A stretch of 64,000 bases of DNA. It comes from Vigna angularis. Its lineage: Eukaryota; Streptophyta; Magnoliopsida; Fabales; Fabaceae. The stretch spans positions 4,834,479 to 4,898,478 of the forward strand of contig NC_068977.1 in assembly GCF_016808095.1 (NCBI RefSeq), given 5' to 3'. Every line of letters starts with the position of its first letter. Within the stretch, counting starts at the first letter, position 1. The notes beneath the pieces are model-generated. The model saw only the letters and a list, made by a program, of their open reading frames with translations. It searched no databases and had not been told where the DNA came from. Below are positions 49,169-61,216 of this stretch, piece by piece. The position numbers and the translations under genes were made by a program.

Positions 49169-49898
49169 GGTTTAATCATTCACTAAGTCTCTATTTTCGC
49201 ATGAAATTTCAATTTCGTCCCTTTCTTTCTGAAAATCTCAATTGGGTCCCAATTTTATGAAAATTGCAACAAATCGATCCTTTCCGTTAATTTGGCTGGA
49301 CGACGTTAAAAAAATTGATGAGTGAATGCTGAGATGACGAACGAGCGCTCGTCCAGCAGCGAACGAGCGCTCGTCCAGCAGCGAACGAGCGCTCGTCCAG
49401 CAGCGAACGAGGCTCGTCCAGCAGCGAACGAGCGCTCGTCCAGCAGCGAACGAGCGCTCGTCCAGCAGCGAACGAGCGCTCGTCCAGCAGCGAACGAAGG
49501 CTCGTCTAGCAGCGAACGAACGCTCGACCACCGAACGAACGGTCGTCCAGTGTGGAACGAACGGTTGTCCAGCAGTAAGAGGTCGACGAGCGTCCGTTCT
49601 CTGGTGGACAACCGTTCGTTCCACACTGGACGACCGTTGTTCGGTGGTCGAGCGCTCGTTCGCTGCTGGACGAGCGCTCGTTCGCTGCTGGACGAGCGCT
49701 TGTTCGCTGCTGGACGAGCGCTCGTTCGTCATCTCAGCATTCACTCATCAATTTTTTTAACGCCGTTTGACACTATTTAACGGAAAGGATCGATTTGTTG
49801 CAATTTTCATAAAATTGGGACCCAATTGAGATTTTCAGAAAGAAAGGGACGAAATTGAGATTCCATGCGAAAATAGGAACTTAGTGAATGATTAAACC
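49169..49898. mobile_element. 730-bp foldback Mutator-like element upstream of the THADA-like gene
   Basis: The ends are inverted repeats beginning GGTTTAATCATTCACTAAGT, and TAAAAAAAT stands on both sides (49160-49168 and 49899-49907), a perfect 9-bp target duplication as made by Mutator-like elements. The inverted arms run almost to the centre: the outer ~165 bases of each arm are near-identical, and the inner parts are tandem CAGCGAACGAGCGCTCGTC-type units (about nine on the left, fewer on the right) meeting near 49580. Each unit contains the perfect palindrome CGAGCGCTCG. No coding capacity; open frames on both strands come from the units. Confidence 0.9.
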
Positions 49899-50173
49899 TA
49901 AAAAAATTTAACTAATCCTAATTAAAAAACTGTACCCTAGTGCGGCGCCTCCTCCTCCTTCCAATCCATGCACCATAACCCAGTGCTCACTCTCCATCTG
50001 AGTGAGGCATTTCATCGAACATCATATCGGCACCTCTTTCCCTTCTAAACACCCAAAACGAACTCTCACACTCACGCATTCACTGTCTGTGTGAGGAATT
50101 TCGTCGAACATCGACGCGTCGCCACCTTCATTTATCTTCGAAGACTTTGTGAGAGGAATTTATTTTATCAAAC
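49899..50173 (+). promoter_or_regulatory. Remaining proximal promoter and leader of the THADA-like gene
   Basis: Only 275 bases separate the foldback element from the ATG at 50174. They are GC-richer than the spacer and contain three diverged copies of a GTGAGG-ATTTC-TCGAACATC-like phrase (near 50001, 50093 and 50150). The transcription start is unknown; it could even lie inside the foldback element. Confidence 0.5.
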
Positions 50174-53100
50174 ATGTCGTCGGCGAAGTGGCGCGCCTTG
50201 CAGCATCGCCACCGCTACACCTACACCGCTGTGGTTTTCCCTCCGTCGTTCCTCTCCTCCCTCTCCCTCCTCCTCTCCGACCCTCTTTTCTCCCCCTTCC
50301 ACTCCTCCCTCCTCCACTTCACTTCTCTCTCCTCCACCCTCTCCCAACTCTCCCACGCCAAAAACCTCGCCTCCACCTTCCTCCACCTCCTCCAAGCCCA
50401 CCCTCCCCCCGAACCTCAAACTCCTCTTAACCTTGCCTGCGAACTCTATCTCCACCTCCTCTTCCTCGAAAACTCCAACCCCCTCCACAAAACCTTCCTT
50501 TCTCCCCTCGCCAAAACCACGCCGTTCCGCTCCATCCTCGCCACTTCCTTCGGCACTCTCCTCCATAACAACCATGCCTTCCCGCGCTTCGCCGTCTCTC
50601 GCGCCGCGCTCTCTGTCCTCGGCATGCCCAAGCTAGACTACCTCGCCGCAGTAGTGGAAGATTGCGCTGTCCTCGTTGCCTCCGATGCCGTTAATGGCCT
50701 AACCGGCGTTGTTTCCGAGACTGAGAGGCCTTCGCCTGTTCTCATGGAACAATGCCAGGAGGCTCTGTCTTGTTCATATTACTTGCTACAGAAGTTTCCT
50801 TCCAAGTTTCGCGAAAGTGAGGGTGGTGAGAGCGGTGTTGTCATGGAAGGGATTGTGAGTGTTGTGTTGAGTGTTTTGAGTTCAACTGCGTTTTCGAGGG
50901 ACTGTCTCGTGGCGGCTGGTGTGGCTCTGTGTGCTGCTTTTCAAGTTTGTGTGAGTAAAGAAGAGCTTGGTTCGGTGTTGATTCGAGGGGTGTTTAATAA
51001 TAGCTTGCAGGGTTTGGATTTGAGTGGTGGTGGTGGTGACATTGGTGAGGTCAGGGATGTGATTGGGAGGATTCCTTGTAAGGGGGATTTGTATTTTGGG
51101 ATTTCTGGCCTTTCTGTGTTGAGTAGGCTTTGTTTAATTAGAGGGGTTCTCACTGCGGTTTCTAGGGACTTGCTTAATGCTCATTTTAGTGGTGTGGGTG
51201 GTATTAAGACTGTCTTGTATGATGGGGTTTTGCCTGAGCTGTGTAGATTCTGTGAGAATCCTGTTGATAGTCACTTCAACTTTCATGCGCTTACGGTGAT
51301 GCAGATTTGTTTGCAGCAGATTAAGGCGTCGTTGTTGGCGGGTTTAACTGATATGTCCGGGGAGTATGAGCCAATTCCGGAGGAAATGGGGGTGCGGTTG
51401 CTTAGGATTATTTGGAATAACTTGGAGGATCCTCTGAGTCAAACAGTGAAGCAGGTGCATCTCATTTTTGACCTGTTTCTCGACATTCAGTCTTCCCTCT
51501 GTGAGGGTGGGGAGAGAATAAAGGAGTTTTTGGTGAAGATTGGATCGGATCTTCTTTCGTTGGGGTCTCGGTGTAAGGGGAGATATATTCCATTGGCATT
51601 GCTGACGAAGAGATTGGGAGCGAGGAAAATGTTGGAAATGACTCCAGATCTGCTGTTTGAGACAACACAGGCATATATTGATGATGATGTCTGCTGCGCT
51701 GCCACATCGTTTCTGAAGTGCTTCCTTGAGTGTTTGCGTGACGAGTTCTGGGAGAGTGATGGTATTGAAGGAGGATACGCTCTCTATAGAGGGCATTGTC
51801 TTCCCCCAGTTCTGTATGGGCTAGGTTCTGGATCATCGAAACTTCGCACCAATATAAATACTTATGCCCTGCCAGTTTTACTGGAAGTGGATGTGGACAG
51901 TATATTTCCCATGCTTAGTTTCATCTCGGTTGGGCCAAATGGGGATGAGAACAGACTACAATATACAGAACTTGTTTGCTTGGACATGGAAGTGAATCTC
52001 GAACAGAGAATTGCTATTCTAGTTTCATTGCTGAAGGTATCTCGGTCACTTGCTTTGGTTGAAGGAGACATTGATTGGGCAGAAGATCCTTCAGTGAATG
52101 AAAAGGAGCCTGGGCTGGGAATTGAAAGCCATGCTATTGTTTGCATTAAGGGAATAAATGTTAGGATCCATGTTCAGTGGCTAGTAAATGCATTGACTCA
52201 TGTGGACGAGTCACTGCGTGTTGATGCTGCTGAGTCTCTTTTCTTAAACCCCAAGACAGCTAGTTTGCCTGCTCATCTAGAGCTCACTCTAATGAAGGAA
52301 GCTGTGCCTTTGAATATGAGGTGTTGCTTCTCAGCTTTTCAGATGAAGTGGAGCAGCTTGTTTCGTAAGTTCTTCTCTAGGGTTCGAACAGCCCTGGAGA
52401 GACAATTCAAGCAAGGAAACTGGAGCCCTCTCGAGCATGCTAAAGGTAATGAAGTTTATCCTTCTAAAGGGAATGATAAGGAATCAACAATCAAAAGAGC
52501 CGATCATCTTTTTCACTTTATGAGGTGGTTGAGTGGCTTCTTATTTTTCTCGTGCTATCCTTCTGCTCCTTACAAGAGGAAAATAATGGCGATGGATCTC
52601 ATCTTAATTATGATAAATGTTTGGTCTATTAAGTCATCAATTTGTGATGAGTCTAATAGTTCTTTGCCGGGAAGTCAACTTTATCCTTACAACAAGGGGA
52701 TGACTTCATCTGATTCAACTCTATTGTTAGTTGGGTCAATTGTTGATAGTTGGGACAGGTTGAGAGAAAATTCATTTCACATATTACTCCATTTTCCTAG
52801 TCCACTACCTGGAATTTCTAATGAAGACACGCTGAAGAAGCTAATTGCTTCGTCAATGAAATTAGTTTGCAGTCCACGTGTAAGGGAAAGTGATGCTGGA
52901 GCTCTATCCTTACGACTTATATTTAAGAAGTACGTGCTGGAGCTAGGTTGGTTGATTGAAGATTCATTAAATGTTGTTCATTTAAGCTCAAAGTCTGAAT
53001 TGGTAAATGAAGTTAGCCAGTCCAATAAATCCAGAAATCCTGTAATAACGTATTTGAAATCAATGATTGATTGGCTGGATGCTGCTGTAAGAGATGGGGA

Positions 53101-56100
53101 ACAAGATCTTTCTAAAGCATGCAAAAACAGCTTTGTCCATGGTGTATTACTTGCTTTGCGCTATACTTTTGAGGAACTGGATTGGAATTCTGATGTCTTA
53201 TCATCTAGCATCTTGGAGCTGAGATATTTGTTGGAAAGACTTCTAGATCTTGTTGTTCGGATAACTTCATTGGCACTATGGGTGGTTTCTGCAGATGCTT
53301 GGCATTTGCCTGAAGACATGGATGAATTGCTTGATGAGGATAATCTTTTGATGGAGATACCATACGATGAGCATATGCCTTCATCTGAATGTGAAAATAA
53401 TAATTCAAATCCTTCTCATGATGATGGCCGATCATCAGAACAGATAGTCATGGTTGGTTGCTGGCTTGCCATGAAAGAGGTACCTAACCTGAACAGTGTC
53501 TAAGAACTGTTAAAGCATTGAAATATAGTATGATGTTTTCTCTTAAAAGGGGTAAAGTAGAAAGACTAAAGATTTCAGTCTATCATTCATTATTTCTTCA
53601 CTTTAATTTTGCACGCCTATAATGTTAGAAATGATACCAATAGAATATAATATAGCGTACTAGTTATTTCAATGGTGAATGGAGTCAGAGTGGTTCAGTA
53701 CACGTAATGGTATTAGGTCTACATATTTCTTCTCTTTCCTAATGTTTCACCATGTTTTCTTCCTCAGGTGAGCCTTCTTTTGGGGACTATTATACGAAAG
53801 GTGCCATTGCCAAGGAATACTTCTTCGGATTTATCTGATTTAGAGGGGCATTCTGTTGACTTTTCATCTGATTCTGTGCTTGACTTGGAACAACTTAAAA
53901 CAATAGGAAATCACTTTTTAGAAGTCCTCTTAAAGATGAAGCATAATGGTGCAATTGATAAGACGAGGGCTGGGTTCACAGCTCTTTGCAATCGATTACT
54001 CTGCTCTAATGACTCAAGGTATGGATTTTTGTTTTTCTGTTTTTGTTTCTGTGAAATGAGTATTGGATAATGCATATCAACAGAAAACTTGAGTAGAGAA
54101 GGATAAAAAAGAAGAAAGGAATACCCAATACGAAGGCTACAAATGTATTCTGTGTAAATTATGAGATACAATTTGTCAATTACAAAATACAGAGAACTGA
54201 CCCCTAATTATACTGGAATTTCAGTTATCTATCCTTGATAGGATTATCAGTAACTGATCCCAAAAATGTTATCATAAGATAATAACTGATGGCAGGATGA
54301 CTGTTTTACTGAAGATTATAGATACAAGATAAACACTTTATTTACACATAATAAAGGCTTAAGAATAGCAAAAATACCCAAAAATAAGACGTGTTCATAT
54401 ATCGGAAACTGTGAGATGTAAAGAACACACTACAGATGGCAAAGAGATTCAGAACAGGGGAATGGAATTATTTGTTGATGAAATCTATTATTTATTTTAC
54501 CTTTTGACAAAAAATAACTTTTATTGGAGTGAAAATAGCAGAAGTCCAATTAGGGGGAGGATAGAATATCATTTGATAGAATAAGAAAGCATATGACAAA
54601 GGACCATGATTAACTATATAATCCTTATCTCATGGAAGTTTACAGGCTATGGGATGCTCTTGATGAAAATTTCTGTCTTTCTCTTGTATAGTCTATTCCA
54701 AATAATGCAAGGTACTGAGCTTGAAATTGAATCTTGCAAGTGGACTCGCAATGCTACATATCATGTTTGGTATACTGAGCTTTCTAAAATTAAAAGGTAT
54801 ACTGAGCTTTCTAAAATTAAAATTCTAATTCCAATTGACAATAATTAAATAAAGCATTCTTGAATAACCTCTACATTTTGAAATTTTTATTTTGGTATTC
54901 TTTTTAAAATTAGAATTATAATTCCCCCAATTAATAGTGACAATTTCAAGCAATTGAAAACTAATGAAATAAAGCATTCACTCTGTAATCCAGACCATAT
55001 AATTCTAACTCCAGACTTAATATGGCGCTTTATATATTTTCGAGGTATTGTGCAATCTGTGTTATACTATGGCGCATTTGATTAGAGTATAACTCTTGTA
55101 CGGAGGAGATTTCATTGGATCTGCTATTGACTGTTCACTAGGTCTAAAGGGACGGATTTATAGTTGCTGTACTTTCAAAAATGAATGCCTAAAGTAGGAG
55201 GCTTCATTGCTTCTTTAGTATCTGTGTTTTGCTTATAAATGTTAAAAGCAATTTGGTATTTAAATTCCTATTTTCTTCACATATACCATCGTAAGATAAA
55301 ACTATGACGTGATAAATGAGTTGTAAAATTTTAGTTACGATCTTGTCACTATCACATGCTCACATACAATGTACTTTATGAAATGAAGATTCTTGGCTGT
55401 TATGTTCTCTCGTATACATAATACAAAGAGAAATATGTTTGTTTGATTTAAATAAGGAAGTCTTTGTCATTTTAACTAGGTCATTATATCGGAAATCATA
55501 TGTTTTTGCCATTTCTTAGATGTATCTTCCTTTTCAGACTTCATAGAATGACAGAGGCTTGGATGGAACAACTTATGCAAAGAACTGTGGCCAAAGGACA
55601 AGTAGTGGATGACTTGCTGAGAAGAAGTGCTGGAATACCTGCTGCATTTATTGCTCTGTTCCTTTCAGAGCCAGAAGGCACCCCAAAGAAGCTTCTGCCT
55701 CGGGCATTAAGATGGCTTATAGATGTAGGTAATGGGTCCATGCTGAATCAGATTGAAAACAATAGCTTCGATGGTGACCCATGCAAGTCAAATGATTCTG
55801 CAAATGGAAATAATTCTACACGGGCAGCTGAAAGAAATGTCAATCTGACGTCGTCAAAGATCAGAGATGAAGGTGTCATTCCTACAGTACATGCATTTAA
55901 TGTTCTAAGAGCTGCATTCAATGACTCCAACTTGTCTACTGATACATCTGGTTTCTCTGCCGAGGCTTTGATTTTGTCCATTCGTTCTTTCTCTTCACCG
56001 TATTGGGAGATTAGAAACAGTGCTTGTCTGGCTTACACTGCCCTGGTTCGTCGCATGATTGGATTCCTTAATGTTCATAAGCGGGAATCAGCACGACGGG

Positions 56101-59100
56101 CAATAACTGGACTTGAATTTTTTCACAGGTATGAATGTTGGATCTACTTACTTTTAGCTATTTAAAATCATGTCATATGAGAAGAACACGTTCATATTTC
56201 AATCCAAGAAATTTTTTGCTAAAATTTGATTTATTGCTTCATGCATGTATCCTGGAAGTTTTTACGATCTTCTAATATTGGTGCTGCTTGCAATACTCAT
56301 GAATTATGTTAGGGTAGATGCCTTGCAATTATAGTTTTTAATCGTGTGCTCTATTGGTATGGCCTGTGGCCACTATTCATCAGGGGACGCTCTGTTGAAA
56401 GAGGGAAAATCCCCCTGTTACTTGTTTTATGAGACACTGGTCCTTTTTTTTGATATTTCAGTCTTCGAGAGATAGGGTTTCTGTTACGAGACCCACTCTG
56501 TGGCCATTTGAAGTTAAGAATGAACATGAGATCAAACAGCTTTTCTAGTGACTAAAGGCTGTTCTTTCTATTCTCCAAGTTTTTTTACCTTTACAATACA
56601 CAAAGATGAGTTTGCATTGACCTTGACACCAAATGCTGTTTAAAGTTTCATTTAATTGATTATTATTATTCCTTATACATATTTCTGACAACAGGACAAC
56701 TCTTTTAAGCTTTAAGTTCAATTTCTAGTAATTCTAGTGAGTTCAATTTCAGGGTACTACTCGGTTAGATTATCTGTATTATAAACTTTTTAAATTATTC
56801 ATAATACATGTTAGGTCTGCAGTTATGCTACCACAGTTGAAATATGACACTGATTTTTTCATATATATGTAGACTTATTTTTACTTTGTTAAGCGCGTAC
56901 AGAAGTTTGTTTATTCATATTATATACATGCATAGAAAGTATATTAAATTAAGAAGGTATTGAGATTGAATCCTCAAAAGGAAGAGTAAAAGGTAGACAA
57001 GTAGATGAAATTTAATCACTTTTTATTCCTTCAAAGTCTTATGATCAAACATGTATTGTAAGTAAATTCTCTTTTTTTACATTAGGATGGAATTAATGAA
57101 TTTGGTAAAAAGCTGTAGTTAAAATACGTTCCGGTCCTGATAATTTTGATGATAATTCAGGCATTGATCTGAATTTTGGAGGTAAGGGATCTGAGAATAA
57201 ACTCCAAGGAAGTATAAGAACTTTCTATAGAAAGGCGATGATTACTATTTAAGACTAATAAGCTGGATCTTAATCTTTTTATGATAAATGCTAGATTATA
57301 AAACTATTCTCGGGCTTCCACTTTGTAGCCGAAGCTTTTGATAGAGTTGATCTTTGGCTATAATCATCACATTGATAATAACATGCTTGCTGATAAAGTG
57401 GGCACAGGCTTAATGAATTTCTAAGATTGAAACATCTCCCATGTTGGAGGAGGTATATATATATCTGGCATAATCATAAATTTGTTATTATATTGCCTTT
57501 TTCTGAATGTTGATAAGTTCTCTGGTTTCTGGCATTGCTTTAATCTGCATAGTGTATGTTGATAAGTATAGATATGATCGGATGATTTTTGAAAATGGTT
57601 CACTTGGCATTTGTCAATTGTTGTACTGTAGATGGAATGTGGTAGCAGTTGTGGCCGTCCTTTCTGTGTTCATATCACTCCACACTGTCCACTAATGATG
57701 TATGCAGCCCATGGGCTCGCTGTCCAAATCCTAACTTCATATATACCATTACTAGTTCTGGATATCACTGTCTGTTATGAGTGTGTATGTTCAGAGGTGG
57801 TCTGAAAAGTTACTGATGACTTTTTTTTGGACCTAGGTATCCGTCATTGCATTCATTTCTGTTTAATGAACTGGAAGTTGCCACAGAGTTTTTGGGTTGT
57901 GCATCTTCAGAAGATTTAGAGTCCATCCGTGGAAATAATTTGCATCCGAGCTTGTATCCAATTCTGATTCTCTTATCAAGGCTCAAGCCTTCATCAATTG
58001 CTGGTGAGACAGGAGATGAGCTAGACCCTTTCCTTTTCATGCCTTGGATTAGAAGGTGCTCAACCCAAAGCAATTTACGAGTTCGTGTTCTTGCATCCAG
58101 AGCTCTAACAAGTATAGTATCAAATGAGAAATTGCCTGCAGTCCTTCACAATATTATATCCGAGTTGCCCTCTGTAGATAAACTGATCAAATCAACTAGT
58201 TTTCCAATTTCTTTCAACTTCATTCATGGAATTCTCTTGCAGTTGAGCGCTTTACTGGATATAAATTTTAGGAATCTCGCTGATAACTCGAGGAAAGATC
58301 ATATCATTGGTGAGTTGATTCAAAATCTTCTACTACGGTCATGGATTGCAAGGCCCACTCATTGTCCGTGCCCTATCCTTAATGAAACATTCTTAAGAGT
58401 TCTGGATCAAATGCTCAATATGGCAAGAACATGCCAGATCTCAAAACATTTCCGTTCCATTTCCAAGCTGCTATTGGAGCTGTCAACAGAATGCTTAGAT
58501 TTAGAATCACATAGCCTGTCATATTATGATCCAACCATTGCCAAACTTCGTGAGCAAGCAGCCATTTCATATTTTGGATGTTTTTTTCATGCACCTATGG
58601 ATGAGGAAGAGACAATCAATATGAGACTAAGGCATTCTCTTCCCAATTCAGAATCATTTCCTGAAGATGAAATGGAAAATACATCTTTTGGTCTTTTGGA
58701 TAGGTTGATTTGCTGCTTGTCAGACTCATTATATGAAGTTCGGCTTGCAACACTGAAGTGGTTGCTGAAGTTCCTGAAAGCATCGGAGCCTTCTGGCAAG
58801 GTCTATGATCTATTCCGTAATGACATCACGGCTGTTCAACTCTGGGTAAAAACTAACCTTCATGGAACCTTGGTGAACATTTTGGCATCAGAGAAGCACC
58901 ACAGATGTACAAATTACATTCTGAAGATCCTTGTAGCTTGGAGTTTGCTGCAGTTTGGAAAGTTGGGTCAAGAGAAGTGCACCGGTACAGGTTATGTTGG
59001 TGAAATGGACTTTGATTCCGTATTGAAATTTTGGAATGAATTAGTTTTCTTGTACAAGCAAGCAAGACATGCAAAGACCCAAGAGACCCTTGTTCGCTGT

Positions 59101-60228
59101 CTGGGAGTATGCATCAAGAGAATTACAATGTTGTTTGCAAGTTCTATTATACCAAATGACGGAATAGATTTTTCAGTATGTGGTGAAATTCATGAGGAGG
59201 AAATGGTAGTTTGTTTGTTTGATTGCATTGTTTTTTTCTGTAACATGATTAAACAATGTAGTTCATCATCTGAGCCGGCGAGTATCCGCTATGCAGCAGC
59301 TGAATCTTTGATAGCATCTGGTTTGCTTGAGCAGGCTGGGCTCCTTGGCTCATTTGTTTCAAATAACCAGATTCCCTTGGGCACTTCATCTTGTTTTGTG
59401 AAAAATGAAGCTATGAACTCGTATGCTCATCAGGTACTAGAGGTGTGGCTCACATGCATTAAGCTTTTGGAAGATGAAGATGATTCTGTTAGATTGAGGC
59501 TTTCCTCAGATGTTCAGAAGTGTTTTACTAAAGAAAAAAGTAGGAGCAACCATCCTCCTGGATTGGTTCCAATCCAAGTAGATAGAGTGATAAGACTCTG
59601 TTTTGACCACCTCTCTTCCATTTTTGGCCACTGGATTGATTATTTCGATTATCTTTGTCAATGGGTATTACGTGCTGAAAACTGTGTAGCACCCGAAGGA
59701 GATCTTGTGAGACGGGTATTCGACAAGGAGATTGACAATCATTATGAAGAGAAGCTGTTGATCAGTCAAATTTGTTGCTCCAACATGGAAAAACTACCTA
59801 TTTTGAAGTCCTGGGCTGACAGAGATGAATTCAGGAGCTATTTACATGAATGGAGAGTTAGATTTTCCCATCAACTAGTGTCATATGCTCAAGACCATAT
59901 TGTGAAACAGGAAGGGAATGATTGGATAGGAGGCGTGGGTAACCATAAAGATGCATTTTTACCCTTATATGCAAATTTACTCGGTTTCTATGCTATTTCT
60001 AACTGCATTTTCCTTGTATGTAATGATGCCAAACTACTACTATCTGATGTAGTTGTTCTTGGAAGAGCCATCAATCCATTTCTTAGAAACCCTTTGATTT
60101 CTAACCTATTTAAGTTAGTTGTAGAATCACATGAGAAAGTGGCCGGTGATGTTGCTGAAGGCTTGCTTCCTCAGATCGAAAATTGCTCTATCTGGGATAG
60201 TTTTAACCCTTATTTTCTTCTTTATTAG
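50174..60228 (+). CDS. THADA: THADA/Trm732-like protein (DUF2428), putative tRNA 2'-O-methylation cofactor
   Basis: Four exons, 50174-53479, 53768-54018, 55538-56128 and 57837-60228, with GT-AG introns of 288, 1519 and 1708 bases and matching phases, give about 2179 residues. This is close to the roughly 2100-2200 residues of plant thyroid-adenoma-associated homologues. The protein looks like a long helical-repeat scaffold. The diagnostic DUF2428 core LLRRSAGIPAAFIALFLSEP falls near residues 1212-1231. In yeast the homologue Trm732 partners the Trm7 methyltransferase to modify ribose 32 of the tRNA anticodon loop; a similar role in plants is an inference. The start is the first ATG, followed by MSSAKWRALQHRHRYTYTAV. 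Exon 1 is initially very C-rich, which creates long antisense open frames. No stop or frameshift interrupts it. Confidence 0.92.
54769..54822. repeat. 27-bp tandem duplication in THADA-like intron 2
   Basis: GGTATACTGAGCTTTCTAAA followed by ATTAAAA occurs twice in direct succession, essentially identical. It is a small recent slippage event in an intron. Confidence 0.85.
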
Positions 60229-61216
60229 GATTTGTATACTGGGTGTAGATTCTCATAAAAGTCCTTTATGGGGAGCTTTTACCAAATTTTGAAACTTCCA
60301 TACAATTTCCCCAGTTTGTGTACACAATTTTGTAATTGGAATGTAATTTGTTAACAGATTTTGTTTGACAAGCTCATTTCTTCCCAGGTCGATAACTATT
60401 TTCCATAACTTATTACTGTTTTGGCCAAAATAGATATAATAAAAGATATTTGTTTTTCTTTAATGTCCGTTGCATCAATTATTTTATTTTACCAAAATAT
60501 TCTTAATTAAAGTATTGATTGTAGTGGAAAATAAATAGAAATCAAATAAGTCTTAATGACATTTATTTATGAACTTTAGAACAATTTTATTACTATATAT
60601 TAAGTCAATCAGTTACTTTAATTATAATAAAGTGAGTAATGAAATCTAAGATCTAGTAAATACACGAGATCAATTAGAACCACACTACTTACAACACAAC
60701 ACGATTTCTTCTACGTCAGTTTTGTATTACACAAATGTCAAGCATTTGGCAAATACTTATATGTCACAAAAAGGATAAACCTATAAAAACCTCAACAAAA
60801 TCTTAACTTGCAGCATAACGAAATTAGTCAAGAATATATGTATGTTTCCTTCGAACGGGAATGATGATTGACCTATTTATCCATAGTAAAGTTGCACAAA
60901 TCAGAATTTCTCGACTCCATTTTCACACCTCATGATTTGGTGAACTTGAAAATCCGTAAATCTGTTATAAATAAATCTCTTCTATTTCAACTCCATCTCA
61001 GAGCAATACTTACCGTTTAACTTCAATGTTCCGATACTCCGGTAAAATGGATTGTTACCGAAATGAAGTGTGACAAACGGGTAACTTTTCATATTCATTT
61101 CAGAACATTGCTATATGATCAGAACTTATAGGGTACTTATCCCGCAGAAAATAAACCTTAAAGATCCATCCCCAACAGAAGAGAGAATATTAGAACTACC
61201 TTAGGGTCATGACAAT
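60229..61216. other. Convergent intergenic spacer
   Basis: Holds the 3' untranslated regions of the THADA-like gene (plus) and of the helicase gene (minus). No coding sequence recognised. The two stop codons are 0.99 kb apart if the helicase uses its distal last exon. Confidence 0.6.

Noticed and set aside
49238..49780. Long open frames on both strands (about 150-170 codons) rich in Arg, Ser and Ala
   Set aside because: They arise from tandem CGAACGAGCGCTCGTCCAGCAG-type units in the foldback element, read in several frames on both strands. No domain and no codon bias.
50168..50631. Long antisense open frames over the start of the THADA-like gene
   Set aside because: They mirror the C-rich first part of exon 1. 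The sense frame continues for over 1100 codons with family similarity.
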